This document shows positions 16,910 to 25,483 of a DNA stretch of 64,000 nucleotides, piece by piece (within the stretch, counting starts at the first letter, position 1; each line of letters begins with the position of its first letter). The notes under the pieces were generated by a model. That model was given only the letters and a program-made list of their open reading frames with translations. It ran no database searches and was not told the DNA's origin. The translations under genes were made by a program, and so were the position numbers. Source of the stretch: an uncultured Collinsella sp. (GTDB lineage: Bacteria; Actinomycetota; Coriobacteriia; Coriobacteriales; Coriobacteriaceae); NCBI GenBank assembly GCA_958415525.1, contig CATYZE010000001.1, positions 62,001 through 126,000 on the forward strand. Reading direction: 5' to 3'.

Positions 16910-16924
16910 TCAATCACTGATTGA
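16910..16924 (+). promoter_or_regulatory. argR: Perfect palindrome before argR
   Basis: TCAATCACTGATTGA is a perfect inverted repeat with 7-bp arms, 34 bp before the argR start. ArgR binding sites are AT-rich 18-bp palindromes, so this could be a divergent autoregulatory ARG box. It lies in an AT-rich stretch after the glycosyltransferase gene. Confidence 0.4.
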
Positions 16925-16957
16925 TTGTCTCCGCCATCTTTTGGAGAGAGGGTTTGT

Positions 16958-17395
16958 ATGGCTAAAAAACGCAATGGGCGCCAGGATGCCATTAGAGATA
17001 TTGTGCGCAATAAGGATGTCCGCACGCAGCGCGTGCTGGTTGATGAGCTCCGTGCTATGGGCTTTGATTGCACGCAGGCGACTGTCTCTCGCGATATTGC
17101 CGACATGGGGCTGCGTAAGCTCCCCGAGGGCATCTATGTTCTGGCAGAGGACTTGCACCTGCAGCGTATGGTTTCTGAGCTCGTAACGGGCGTTCTGCGT
17201 ACCGATAATCTGGTTATGATCAAGGCTCAGCCTGGCACGGCTTCCGGCATCGCCGCCGCCGTTGATGCGGCAGAGTTGCCCGATGTGCTTGGCTCGCTTG
17301 CCGGCAACGATACGATTTTGGTTATTGCCCAGACGGCCGAGGACGGCGAGCGTCTCGAGGCGCTGATCAATAAGCTGAGCAATTCTCGCAAGTAG
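16958..17395 (+). CDS. argR: Arginine repressor ArgR
   Basis: A 145-residue ArgR. The N-terminal winged helix holds CTQATVSRDIADMGLRKL, the DNA recognition helix. The C-terminal domain carries IKAQPGTASGIAAAVDAAEL, which forms the hexamer core and binds arginine. ATG at 16958 follows GGAGAGAGG. No arginine biosynthesis gene is nearby, so it acts on distant targets. It ends at its own terminator. Confidence 0.93.
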   Translation: MAKKRNGRQDAIRDIVRNKDVRTQRVLVDELRAMGFDCTQATVSRDIADMGLRKLPEGIYVLAEDLHLQRMVSELVTGVLRTDNLVMIKAQPGTASGIAAAVDAAELPDVLGSLAGNDTILVIAQTAEDGERLEALINKLSNSRK

Positions 17396-17444
17396 GCGTG
17401 CGGGTCGTGCGCTCGGCATTGTGTGCGCTGACATAGTGGCTTGT

Positions 17445-17477
17445 AAGGGGTATCGACGTTGGTCGGTACCCCTTTTT
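17445..17477 (+). terminator. Terminator after argR
   Basis: AAGGGGTATCGAC pairs with GTCGGTACCCCTT (one G-T pair) around a GTTG loop, followed by a T-run. Confidence 0.88.
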
Positions 17478-17517
17478 GTTTGCTGGTATAAAGACCGCCC
17501 ACCAGGTCGCTCCAAAC

Positions 17518-17557
17518 TAAAAGGCCCCGAGCAGTTCAATAAGCTGCTCGGGGCCTT
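17518..17557 (-). terminator. Terminator of the penicillin-binding protein gene
   Basis: AAGGCCCCGAGCAG (17521-17534) pairs perfectly with CTGCTCGGGGCCTT (17544-17557). On the minus strand the stem is followed by TTTTAG. It could also stop readthrough from argR. Confidence 0.85.
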
Positions 17558-17579
17558 GTTGGCTTTAGTCGCGTACTTC

Positions 17580-19784
17580 TTAGCCGACCGTATCGTCAGG
17601 CGTGGGCGAGGGGTCGGGAGTGGGCGTGGGCGTAGGCGTAGGCGTAGGCGTGCCGCCATCGCCGCCGGTCGAACCACCAGTGGAGCCGCCCGTCGAGCCA
17701 CCGGTCGTACCGGTGCCGCCGGTGGTGTCGCCGCCCGTGGTCTCGGTGGTCGTGGTCGTCGTGGTAGTCGTTGTGGTGGTTTCCTCTTCCTCTTCGTCTT
17801 CGTCCTTGTCGTCGTTCTCCGACTTCTTGGTGTTGTTGGTGCCGTAGAACTTCCAGACGCTGTTGTTCTTGTAGGTGGGCGCCGTTCCGGTCGCAAACTC
17901 CTCGCGCTCGGTACCGGTCAGAACGGTGTTCATAAACCGCTTAAAGACAGGCAGGTTGGTGCTGTCGCCCAGCAGGTCCGTGCCGTACTTTTGGATGGGG
18001 ATCTCGCCCGCGGAATAGCCGGTCCACAGGGCGCACGCCAGCTGCGGGGTATAGCCGCAGAACCACAGGTTGGTGGTGTTGTCGGTGGTGCCCGTCTTGC
18101 CGGCATAGGGCTGGTTGACGCTCAGGGCGCCGGCAGCACCCGTACCGCTGCCCTTCATGACGCCGGACAGAACATCGGTGACCGCGGCGGCCTCGCCCTC
18201 GGTAAGCACCTGCGAGGGATTGTCGGTGTGCTGGTACAGCACCGAACCGGTACGAGAGTCAATCTCGGTGATGGCGATCGGCTGGCGATAGTAGCCGCCG
18301 TTGGCAAACGTCGCGTAGGCGGCGGCCATCTCGAGCGGCGAGATCGAGCCGGTGCCGAGCGTCATGACGGGAACGTCCTCGATGTTGTCCTTGGCGGGGT
18401 CGATGCCGAGCTTTTTGACGAGCGAGATGATCTTGCTGTTGCCGACGGCTTCCGCCACCTGGATGTAGCCGGTGTTGGAGGAGTATGCCGTCGCCTGCTT
18501 AAGCGTGATGTTGCCATAGCTCTGGTTGGCGTAATTTTGGACCTCGGTCGTGGTGCCCTTGGCCTTGAGCGGCGAGTTGCAGTTGAGGGTGACGTTGGGG
18601 TTCATGCCGTTTTGGATGGCAGTTGCCAGCGTAAAGGCCTTAAAGGTGGAGCCGACGGGACGCTTGGCCGTGGCATGGTTTACGTGGTTCTCGTCGGCGT
18701 TGTAGTCGTAGCCGCCCACCATGCACTTGATGTAGCCGGTCTTGGGGTCGACGACGACCATGCCCATGTCCAGGCCGTCAAGCGAGAGCGTGTCGAGCTG
18801 CTCGCGGACGGCATTCTCTGCCACCTGCTGCATCGTGGGGTCGATGGTGGTCTTGACGGTCAGACCGCCCTTAAAGAGCACGTCGGTCGAGAACTCCTGC
18901 TCCAGCAGCTGCTTGACGTAGGAGACAAAGTAGGGCTGCGAGTAAACGTCGACGCCGCTGCCCGAGATTTCGGTCACGTTGAGGGTGATGGGCTCGGCCT
19001 GTGCGGCATCGTGCTCCTCCTGGGTGATGTGGCCCAGGCGCAGCATGTTGTCGAGAACCTTGTTGCGGCGAGACAGTGCCAGATCGGGATTGACCGTGGG
19101 GTCGTACTGCGAAGGCGAGTTGGGAAGGCCGATGAGCAGCGCGGCCTCGCTGAGGGTGAGGTCGGCGGCGCTCTTGGACAGATAGGTCTCGGCTGCGGCC
19201 TCGATGCCGTAGGCGCCGTGGCCGTAATAGATAGTGTTGAGGTACATCATGAGGATCTCGTCTTTGGAGTACATGTCCTCCATCTTAATGGCGATGTAGG
19301 CCTCGCGCACCTTACGCTCAATGGTCGAGTCGAACTGCTCCTCCTGCAGGATGGTGTTGCGCACCAGCTGCTGGGTGATAGTCGAGGCGCCTTCGTGCCC
19401 GCCGCCGAGGGTTGCCACCGCAGCACGCGCGATACCCCACAGGTCGATACCGCCGTGCTCGTAGAAGCGCTCGTCCTCGACGTCAACGGTGCCCTGCAGC
19501 ACGTAGGAGGAGACCTCGTCCTTGGTGATGGACTTGCGGTTTTGCGTGTAGAAGCTCGCGATCTTGTTGCCGTTGCAGTCGACGATCTCGGTGGGCTCGC
19601 TCACCAGATACGCGTTGGCGTCGGTGTAGTCGGGCAGATCGGACAGCCAGCGGTTGACGTTGCCGACCATGCCGATGCCAAACGCCACGCCCGCAATCAG
19701 CAGAAAGCCCAAAAACGAGAGCAGGATTATGGGCAGGGCGTGCGTCTTTGAACGGCTGTGTCCCTGTCGTTGGCGAGGACCCAT
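17580..19784 (-). CDS. Class A penicillin-binding protein
   Basis: A 734-residue bifunctional peptidoglycan synthase. One membrane helix lies at about residues 18-40. The glycosyltransferase domain has EDERFYEHGG (about 103) and STITQQLVRN. The transpeptidase domain has STFK (Ser379 as nucleophile), SSN at 435-437 and KTGTT at 563. The last 90 residues are low complexity: acidic, then poly-Thr, Gly/Ser/Thr repeats and Thr-Pro repeats, likely a wall-spanning or sugar-decorated tail. The start is ATG after GGAGG; an upstream extension lacks a signal. It is divergent from the U32 gene. Confidence 0.93.
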   Translation of the reverse strand: MGPRQRQGHSRSKTHALPIILLSFLGFLLIAGVAFGIGMVGNVNRWLSDLPDYTDANAYLVSEPTEIVDCNGNKIASFYTQNRKSITKDEVSSYVLQGTVDVEDERFYEHGGIDLWGIARAAVATLGGGHEGASTITQQLVRNTILQEEQFDSTIERKVREAYIAIKMEDMYSKDEILMMYLNTIYYGHGAYGIEAAAETYLSKSAADLTLSEAALLIGLPNSPSQYDPTVNPDLALSRRNKVLDNMLRLGHITQEEHDAAQAEPITLNVTEISGSGVDVYSQPYFVSYVKQLLEQEFSTDVLFKGGLTVKTTIDPTMQQVAENAVREQLDTLSLDGLDMGMVVVDPKTGYIKCMVGGYDYNADENHVNHATAKRPVGSTFKAFTLATAIQNGMNPNVTLNCNSPLKAKGTTTEVQNYANQSYGNITLKQATAYSSNTGYIQVAEAVGNSKIISLVKKLGIDPAKDNIEDVPVMTLGTGSISPLEMAAAYATFANGGYYRQPIAITEIDSRTGSVLYQHTDNPSQVLTEGEAAAVTDVLSGVMKGSGTGAAGALSVNQPYAGKTGTTDNTTNLWFCGYTPQLACALWTGYSAGEIPIQKYGTDLLGDSTNLPVFKRFMNTVLTGTEREEFATGTAPTYKNNSVWKFYGTNNTKKSENDDKDEDEEEEETTTTTTTTTTTTETTGGDTTGGTGTTGGSTGGSTGGSTGGDGGTPTPTPTPTPTPDPSPTPDDTVG

Positions 19785-19946
19785 ATATTGACCTCCAGGT
19801 ATGTCGTGCCGGACGGTGGATGTGCCGTCGGGGCAGGATGGACATAAGTTATTACACGATAAACCAAACGGGGCGCGCGAGGCCTCGTGTATGCTTGAAG
19901 ACGGCATTTTTCAGAGTGAATGCATACCTTGGTAAGGAGTTTGTCG

Positions 19947-21926
19947 ATGGCGATTCGGGCGATGGGGCCGAGCGGACAATACGAGACTGGATTGGATGTT
20001 GTCAGTGCGGCGCTGCCCGAGCTGCTGGCGCCGGCGGGCGGACTCGACCAGATGCTTGCGGCTATCGCCGCGGGTGCCGATGCCATCTATGCGGGGCTGG
20101 GCGGCTTTAACGCCCGTGTGAGCGCCCACGGCTTTACGGATGACGAGTTTGCGCGCGGCTGCGCCGTGGCGCATGCCCATGGCGTGCGTGTATACGTGAC
20201 GCTCAACGTGTTCGTGTTTGACGATGAGTTGTCCGACGCGGTGGCGTTGGGAGCTCATGCACTGGAGCTGGGCGCCGATGCTCTGATTGTGGCCGATGCC
20301 GGGTTGGCCTGCGCGCTGCGCGCGGCGATTCCCGGGGTCGAGATTCACCTGTCCACGCAGGCGGGCGCTCATAGCGAGGGTGCCGTGCGACTTGCCGCCG
20401 ATGAGCTGGGGGTCGAGCGCGTGACGACGGCACGCGAGCTGACGGTCGACGAGATTGCGGCGCTCTGTGCCACGGGCGTGCCCATCGAGGTATTCTGCCA
20501 CGGCGCGATTTGCATTGGATATTCGGGCGCCTGCGAGTTTTCGGCCCTGCGGCGTGGACGATCGGCGATGCGCGGCGACTGCACGCAGCCGTGTCGCTTG
20601 GCGTACGACCTGGTGGACGAGGCGGGGGAGAGCGTCGTTTCCGTGGAGGGCGATCGTCTGCTGTGCCCGCGCGACTATCTGGGCATTGCGCACCTGCCCG
20701 AGCTTGTTGGGGCCGGGGTGGCGTCGCTCAAGATCGAGGGGCGCATGAAAAACCCCGACTACGTGTTCAACGTGGTGCGGGTGTGGCGTCGTGCGCTCGA
20801 TATGCTGCGCGATGGCGCGTGGGATGCCGCTGCCGTGTCGGCGCTCGAGCGCGAGCTGGGCAGGTCGTTCAACCGCGGGTTTACCGATGCGTATCTGCGG
20901 GGGCGATCGGGCGCTGAGCTTATGAGCTTTGAGCGTGCGATTAACCAGGGCGTGCGCGTGGGCCACTTGGTGACGGTGGGTCACGAAGAGGTGACCGTCG
21001 AGCTCGATGCCGCCGTGGCCGCGGGCGACACGCTAGAGATCCGGTTCTATCCGGGTGCCGATGCACGCTCCGATGTGCCCAAGCGCTGGCCCCAGGTGCC
21101 CTGCCCGGTGGATGCAGCGGCGGGAGAGCGCGTTGTCGTGCACTGCAAGCGTAAGGTGGATGCGGGATGCGAGGTGTACCTGATTCGCAGCGCCGGCGTG
21201 TTGGAGCAGACGGCGGCGGCGCTGGAGCACATGCGGGTCGAGGCGGACGCGGTCGTACCCGCTGTGCGTGCCGTTGGGGTGTTGCCGTTTGAGGACGTTT
21301 TGGCGGATGGCATTGCGCCGGTGGCGGAGCCGGCGGGACCGGCGGAGTCGGCGGAGCGTGAGGCTTTTGCTCGTATGGCCTTTGCTTGGGAGCTGATGGA
21401 CCAAGATCCGCGTGATGAGCGTGATCTGTCCGGTACGACTGTAGTGCTCGACGAAGTGTGCCGCGCGGGCGACGCCGAGCGGACTCGGGCGCTCATGCAA
21501 CGTGCCGGGCGTGTGGTTTGCCGCAACTTGGGTCAGGTGGCGATGGCGCGTGAGCTGGGTGTGGCGTTTGACGTTGCGGCACCGGTGTTCTGCGCGAATC
21601 GGGCCACGCTTACCTGGCTGCGCGGACTCGGGTCGGGGCGGGTGTACTTGCCGGCCGAGTTGCTCGGCAATGATGCGGAACGTATTGCCGAGCTTGCCGC
21701 TTGTCCCGGTGTCTTGGGGCCTGTCGACGCCGACCGTCCCGAGCTCATGGTGTGCGAGCACTGCCTGCTGACCGCCGAGGGCGTCTGCGCCACCGATGCG
21801 ACGGGGCAGGTCCGTTGCCGCGGCTGCTTGCGTCGTCGGCAGGTGCGCTATCTGGTCGAGCGTGACGGCACGCGTCTGCCAGTTGCCATCGACGCATGCG
21901 GCAGGACGAGGATTTTCCTGTCGTAG
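19947..21926 (+). CDS. Peptidase U32 family protein
   Basis: A 659-residue U32 protein. The N-terminal TIM-barrel-like part has ELLAPAGGLDQMLAAIAAGA. The signature CHGAICIGYSGACEFS and MRGDCTQPCRLAYDL brings four cysteines that may hold an iron-sulfur cluster. SLKIEGRMKNPDYV is also typical. Relatives hydroxylate or modify 23S rRNA or tRNA (RlhA, TrhP) or were described as collagenases; RNA modification is more likely. Two further cysteine pairs lie near the C-terminus. ATG at 19947 follows AAGGAG. Confidence 0.85.
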   Translation: MAIRAMGPSGQYETGLDVVSAALPELLAPAGGLDQMLAAIAAGADAIYAGLGGFNARVSAHGFTDDEFARGCAVAHAHGVRVYVTLNVFVFDDELSDAVALGAHALELGADALIVADAGLACALRAAIPGVEIHLSTQAGAHSEGAVRLAADELGVERVTTARELTVDEIAALCATGVPIEVFCHGAICIGYSGACEFSALRRGRSAMRGDCTQPCRLAYDLVDEAGESVVSVEGDRLLCPRDYLGIAHLPELVGAGVASLKIEGRMKNPDYVFNVVRVWRRALDMLRDGAWDAAAVSALERELGRSFNRGFTDAYLRGRSGAELMSFERAINQGVRVGHLVTVGHEEVTVELDAAVAAGDTLEIRFYPGADARSDVPKRWPQVPCPVDAAAGERVVVHCKRKVDAGCEVYLIRSAGVLEQTAAALEHMRVEADAVVPAVRAVGVLPFEDVLADGIAPVAEPAGPAESAEREAFARMAFAWELMDQDPRDERDLSGTTVVLDEVCRAGDAERTRALMQRAGRVVCRNLGQVAMARELGVAFDVAAPVFCANRATLTWLRGLGSGRVYLPAELLGNDAERIAELAACPGVLGPVDADRPELMVCEHCLLTAEGVCATDATGQVRCRGCLRRRQVRYLVERDGTRLPVAIDACGRTRIFLS

Positions 21927-22022
21927 GTGCTGCGTCGCGTCAGTTTGTTATCATAAGAGAGTTTATGGACTTCCAGCACCGCCGTTTTCGGCGAGGGTGC
22001 TATAGCAAAAGGAGGATACCCA

Positions 22023-23234
22023 ATGCTGTCTGTTGACGAGCAAATGCGTATCATCACCTCGGGCGCCGCGCAGATCGTTCCCGAGGCCGACCTTCGCAAG
22101 AAGCTTGAGAAGGGCGAGCCCCTCAACATCAAGCTCGGCGTCGACCCCACCAGCCCCGACCTGCACCTGGGCCATGCCGTGCCCCTGCGCAAGATGCGTC
22201 AGTTCCAGGACCTGGGCCACAACGTCACCCTCATCATCGGCAACGGCACCGCGCTGATCGGCGACCCGTCGGGCAAGAACTCCACCCGCCCGCAGCTTTC
22301 GCAGGAGCAGATCGAGGCTAACGCCGAGACCTACGTGGGCCAGGCCATGAAGATCCTGGATCCCGAGAAGACCACCATCGTGCACAACGGTGACTGGATC
22401 TTGTCGATGGATCTGGCCGGTCTGCTGCAGGTGTGCTCCAAGTTCACCGTCGCCCGTATTCTCGAGCGCGACGACTTTACCAAGCGCTACCAGTCCCAGA
22501 CGCCGATCGCCCTGCACGAGTTCCTGTATCCCGTGATGCAGGCATACGATTCGGTCATGATTAAGGCTGACGTGGAGATGGGCGGCACCGACCAGCTCTT
22601 CAACCTGCTCGCTGGTCGCGAGCTCATGGAGAAGATGGGCATGGAGCCGCAGATCGCGCTTACCATGCCGCTGCTCGAGGGCACCGATGGCGTCCGCAAG
22701 ATGTCCAAGTCCTATGGTAACTACATCGGCCTGACCGACGCGCCCAAGGATATGTTCGGCAAGACCATGTCCATCCCCGACGAGATGATCGGCAAGTACT
22801 ATCGTCTGGCGAGCTCGCTCACCCCGGCCGAGGTCGACAAGATCGACGCTGCCCTGGCCGACGGCTCTGCCGATCCCTATGAGCTCAAGCGCGCTCTGGG
22901 CCGCGACCTGTGCGACACCTACCACGGCGCCGGTGCCGGCGACGAGGCTCAGGCCGAGTTCGACCGTGTGTTCAAGGAGGGCCAGCTCGCCGACTTCCCC
23001 GAGAAGCATGTTGAGCTGACTGTTAACGACGAGGGCCAGATCTACCTCGCCGGCCTGCTCAAGGACCTGGGTCTTTCGGCCAGCGCCGGTCAGGCCCGCC
23101 GCGACATCGACGGCGGCGGCGTCAAGATCAACGGCAAGGCTGTGGCTCCCAAGAGCTACAACATCGATCCGAGCGCCCTCAAGCTGGGTGACACCCTCTC
23201 CGTGGGCAAGCGCAAGGGTTTCAAGTTGGTCTAA
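22023..23234 (+). CDS. tyrS: Tyrosyl-tRNA synthetase
   Basis: A 403-residue class I aminoacyl-tRNA synthetase. HLGH at 48-51 is the HIGH motif, KMSKS is at 226-230, and the C-terminal S4-like domain binds tRNA (GLSASAGQARRDIDGGGVKI). The length and KMSKS spacing fit the TyrZ-like branch rather than E. coli TyrS. AAAGGAGG lies before the ATG. No T-box leader is evident in the 96-bp upstream gap. Confidence 0.93.
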   Translation: MLSVDEQMRIITSGAAQIVPEADLRKKLEKGEPLNIKLGVDPTSPDLHLGHAVPLRKMRQFQDLGHNVTLIIGNGTALIGDPSGKNSTRPQLSQEQIEANAETYVGQAMKILDPEKTTIVHNGDWILSMDLAGLLQVCSKFTVARILERDDFTKRYQSQTPIALHEFLYPVMQAYDSVMIKADVEMGGTDQLFNLLAGRELMEKMGMEPQIALTMPLLEGTDGVRKMSKSYGNYIGLTDAPKDMFGKTMSIPDEMIGKYYRLASSLTPAEVDKIDAALADGSADPYELKRALGRDLCDTYHGAGAGDEAQAEFDRVFKEGQLADFPEKHVELTVNDEGQIYLAGLLKDLGLSASAGQARRDIDGGGVKINGKAVAPKSYNIDPSALKLGDTLSVGKRKGFKLV

Positions 23235-23261
23235 CGAGCGAGTTGACCTCACAAGTGCAAT

Positions 23262-23298
23262 AAGGCCGCAGCCGGGAATCCCGACTGCGGCCTTTTTT
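23262..23298 (+). terminator. Terminator after tyrS
   Basis: AAGGCCGCAG pairs with CTGCGGCCTT, with an inner CGGG/CCCG pairing, and is followed by a T-run. Confidence 0.92.
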
Positions 23299-23307
23299 GG
23301 TTACGAC

Positions 23308-23336
23308 GATCCCTTGGGGACGGAGGGATCATTTGG
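23308..23336 (+). repeat. GATCCCT-GGGGACGG element, copy 1
   Basis: GATCCCT and AGGGATC form 7-bp arms around TGGGGACGG, followed by ATTTGG. A related GATCCCTAGGGGACGG ... ATCATTTGG stretch is at 39866-39901. Both follow a terminator and precede the next gene. Confidence 0.45.
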
Positions 23337-23360
23337 CGGTGCCGTTAAGCGGAAGGGGTG

Positions 23361-23389
23361 TTAGCGGGGCTTCCTTTTGGGCATACAAT
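23361..23389 (+). promoter_or_regulatory. ade: Possible promoter of ade
   Basis: TTAGCG (23361-23366) and TACAAT (23384-23389) are 17 bp apart, about 70 bp before ade. A short hairpin CCGTAG/CTACGG (23425-23442) lies just before the AAAGGAG ribosome binding site. I see no purine riboswitch core. Confidence 0.35.
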
Positions 23390-23456
23390 GGCTATTGGTT
23401 TGCTGCGGTGAAGGTCTGTCCGCTCCGTAGCTTTTTCTACGGTTAAAGGAGTATGT

Positions 23457-25277
23457 ATGTCCGTTGAGGTCATGAGGACTGTGATCGACGCTGCCGAGGG
23501 CCGCGTGCCCGTCGACACGCTGTTTACCAATGCGCAGATCATCGACGTGTATGGCCAGCGTGTGGCGTCCGGTAGCGTTGCCGTCAAGGACGGTGTGATC
23601 GTCGGCGTGCTCTACGATGGTCGCGACGATGCCGCTGGCACCTACGAGGCAACTGAGGTCATCGACTGCCAGGGTCGCTATCTCGCTCCCGGTTTTATTG
23701 ACGGGCATTTGCATATCGAGTCTTCGAACATCCGTCCCGCCGAGTATGCTCGCATGGCCGCGACGCGCGGTACTACCACCGCCATTGCCGACAGCCACGA
23801 GATTGCCAATGTTGCCGGTCTCGACGGCTTGCGCTTTATGATCGAGGACGGCCGCCGCGCACCCATCTCCATCAAGTACATGATGCCTTCGTGCGTGCCC
23901 GCGCTGCCCGATGAGCAGGCCGGTGCCGTCATTACCGCCGCCGATATGCAGGCGTTTTTTGCCGAGCATCCAGGCGATGTCTTTGGTCTGGGCGAAATGA
24001 TGAACCTGCCGGGCGTCTTTATGGCCGACCCCGAGACCTGTGCTCGCATCGATGCTGCCAACCAGACGCCGTCCAAGCAGGTTGACGGCCACGCGCCGCT
24101 CGTTGCCGGCAAGGACCTCAACGCCTATGCCGCAGCGGGCATTATCGCCGACCACGAGTCGACGATTCCCGAGGAGGCGCTCGATAAACTGTCCCGCGGC
24201 ATGTATGTGATGCTGCGTGAGGGCACGTGCAGCCATGACCTGGCCAACCTGTCTCCGATGCTGCTGGAAAACCCCGCCCGCGCCCGCCGCTGCTGCTTTG
24301 CGACCGACGACCGCGCTCCCTCCGACGCGCTTTCGACCGGCATGATCGACAACGCCTGCCGCGTGGCTATCGAGGCCGGCATCGACCCGGTGGTCGCCAT
24401 TTCCATGGCGTCCCTTTCCACGGCTGAGGCATTTGGCCTGGACCACGGTTGTCGCGACCCGCACGAGCTCCGTGGCGCGATCGCCCCAGGCAAACGCGCC
24501 GACCTGCTGGTGCTCAATGACCTGACGTTTGCCACGGCTCCGCATCGCGTGTATGCCGCCGGCGCGCTCGTGGCACAGGACGGCACTTTTGTGGGCGAGA
24601 TTGCACCCGAGATGGCCGAGGTCGCGGCCCTTGCCGATGAGCTGCGCGCCTCCGTTAAGCTGCCGAAGCTTTCGCTCGACGTATTCGACTATGCCTTTAA
24701 GCCGGGCGAGGCCGTGATTGACGTGGTGCCGGGTAAGGCCATCACGGGTATGGCTCGCCCCGAGAGCGCCGAGGGCCTGCGCCGCATTATGCTGATTGAG
24801 CGCCATGGCCGCGGCGTGTCGCTGCAGGCCGAGGGTGCCGACGGCGACGGCCCCGCTGGCCTGGGCCTGGTCGGCAAGCATATCGGTCGCGGCTGGGTGC
24901 GCGGCTTCACCATCACCGGTGGCGCCATTGCCTCCACGATCGGCCACGACTCGCACAACGTATGCGTCGTGGGCGATAACGCTGCCGATATGATGGCGGC
25001 TGTTGAAGCCGTGGGGCAGGGCGGTCACGTGCTGGTGCGCAATGGCAAGGTCGTAGCACGCATTCCGCTGGCGCTCGGTGGCCTGATGAGCGAGGGCACG
25101 GCCGAGGATGTGGCGGCGCAGCACGACGACTTTATGGTCAAGGCGCGCGCCATGGGCATCGAGCCGCCGCTCGACCCCATCATGGGCATCATCTTCCTGC
25201 CCCTGCCGGTGATTCCGACGCTCCGCATCCGCCCCGAGGGCATGTTCGACGTCACCACCTTCACCTACGCCGACTAG
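23457..25277 (+). CDS. ade: Adenine deaminase
   Basis: A 606-residue adenine deaminase that makes hypoxanthine and ammonia. GFIDGHLHIESS supplies metal ligands, and ADSHEIANV, GLGEMMNLPGV, DGHAPL and CFATDDRAP are family hallmarks. The C-terminal domain has GWVRGFTITGGAIAST and HDSHNVCVVG. It matches the usual length. With the hydantoinase and selenium-hydroxylase accessory genes it points to purine salvage or catabolism. It is monocistronic. Confidence 0.95.
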   Translation: MSVEVMRTVIDAAEGRVPVDTLFTNAQIIDVYGQRVASGSVAVKDGVIVGVLYDGRDDAAGTYEATEVIDCQGRYLAPGFIDGHLHIESSNIRPAEYARMAATRGTTTAIADSHEIANVAGLDGLRFMIEDGRRAPISIKYMMPSCVPALPDEQAGAVITAADMQAFFAEHPGDVFGLGEMMNLPGVFMADPETCARIDAANQTPSKQVDGHAPLVAGKDLNAYAAAGIIADHESTIPEEALDKLSRGMYVMLREGTCSHDLANLSPMLLENPARARRCCFATDDRAPSDALSTGMIDNACRVAIEAGIDPVVAISMASLSTAEAFGLDHGCRDPHELRGAIAPGKRADLLVLNDLTFATAPHRVYAAGALVAQDGTFVGEIAPEMAEVAALADELRASVKLPKLSLDVFDYAFKPGEAVIDVVPGKAITGMARPESAEGLRRIMLIERHGRGVSLQAEGADGDGPAGLGLVGKHIGRGWVRGFTITGGAIASTIGHDSHNVCVVGDNAADMMAAVEAVGQGGHVLVRNGKVVARIPLALGGLMSEGTAEDVAAQHDDFMVKARAMGIEPPLDPIMGIIFLPLPVIPTLRIRPEGMFDVTTFTYAD

Positions 25278-25325
25278 TCATCGGGGACGTTCTTAAACGA
25301 CTAGTCGTCGGGGACACTCTTTGGC
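25276..25325 (+). repeat. GGGGACGTTC repeat, left flank of HAD gene
   Basis: Contains CATCGGGGACGTTCTTAAAC followed by GACTAGTCGTCGGGGACACT. The 24 bases at 25283-25306 occur perfectly inverted at 26384-26407, so related repeats flank the HAD gene in opposite orientation. Confidence 0.8.
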
Positions 25326-25416
25326 GTGCCGCCTGACGCCGCGACCGTGGGACCTCTGACACGCGTGAGCTATTTGCCAGGTCCTTGTAACGTTTATGAC
25401 TGCGGGGTCTTATTTG

Positions 25417-25483
25417 AGCTCCCTTTGGGTACGTTGGAATCGGATACACGTTCGATTCCAACAAGCCCGAAGGGAGCTTTTCT
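25417..25483 (+). promoter_or_regulatory. Long leader hairpin hiding the HAD ribosome binding site
   Basis: AGCTCCCTT (25417-25425) pairs with AAGGGAGCT (25470-25478). GGG (25427-25429) pairs with CCC (25466-25468). GTTGGAATCG (25433-25442) pairs with CGATTCCAAC (25453-25462). The 3' arm contains the Shine-Dalgarno AAGGGAG, and TTTTCT separates the stem from the ATG at 25484. It may act as attenuator, terminator or translational switch. Confidence 0.75.

Noticed and set aside
17421..19751. Long plus-strand frame opposite the penicillin-binding protein gene
   Set aside because: Its sequence is the complement of a well-defined enzyme with all catalytic motifs, and it has no motif of its own.
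23337..23456. Purine riboswitch before ade
   Set aside because: No three-way junction with the conserved loop sequences is visible; only a short CCGTAG/CTACGG hairpin is present.
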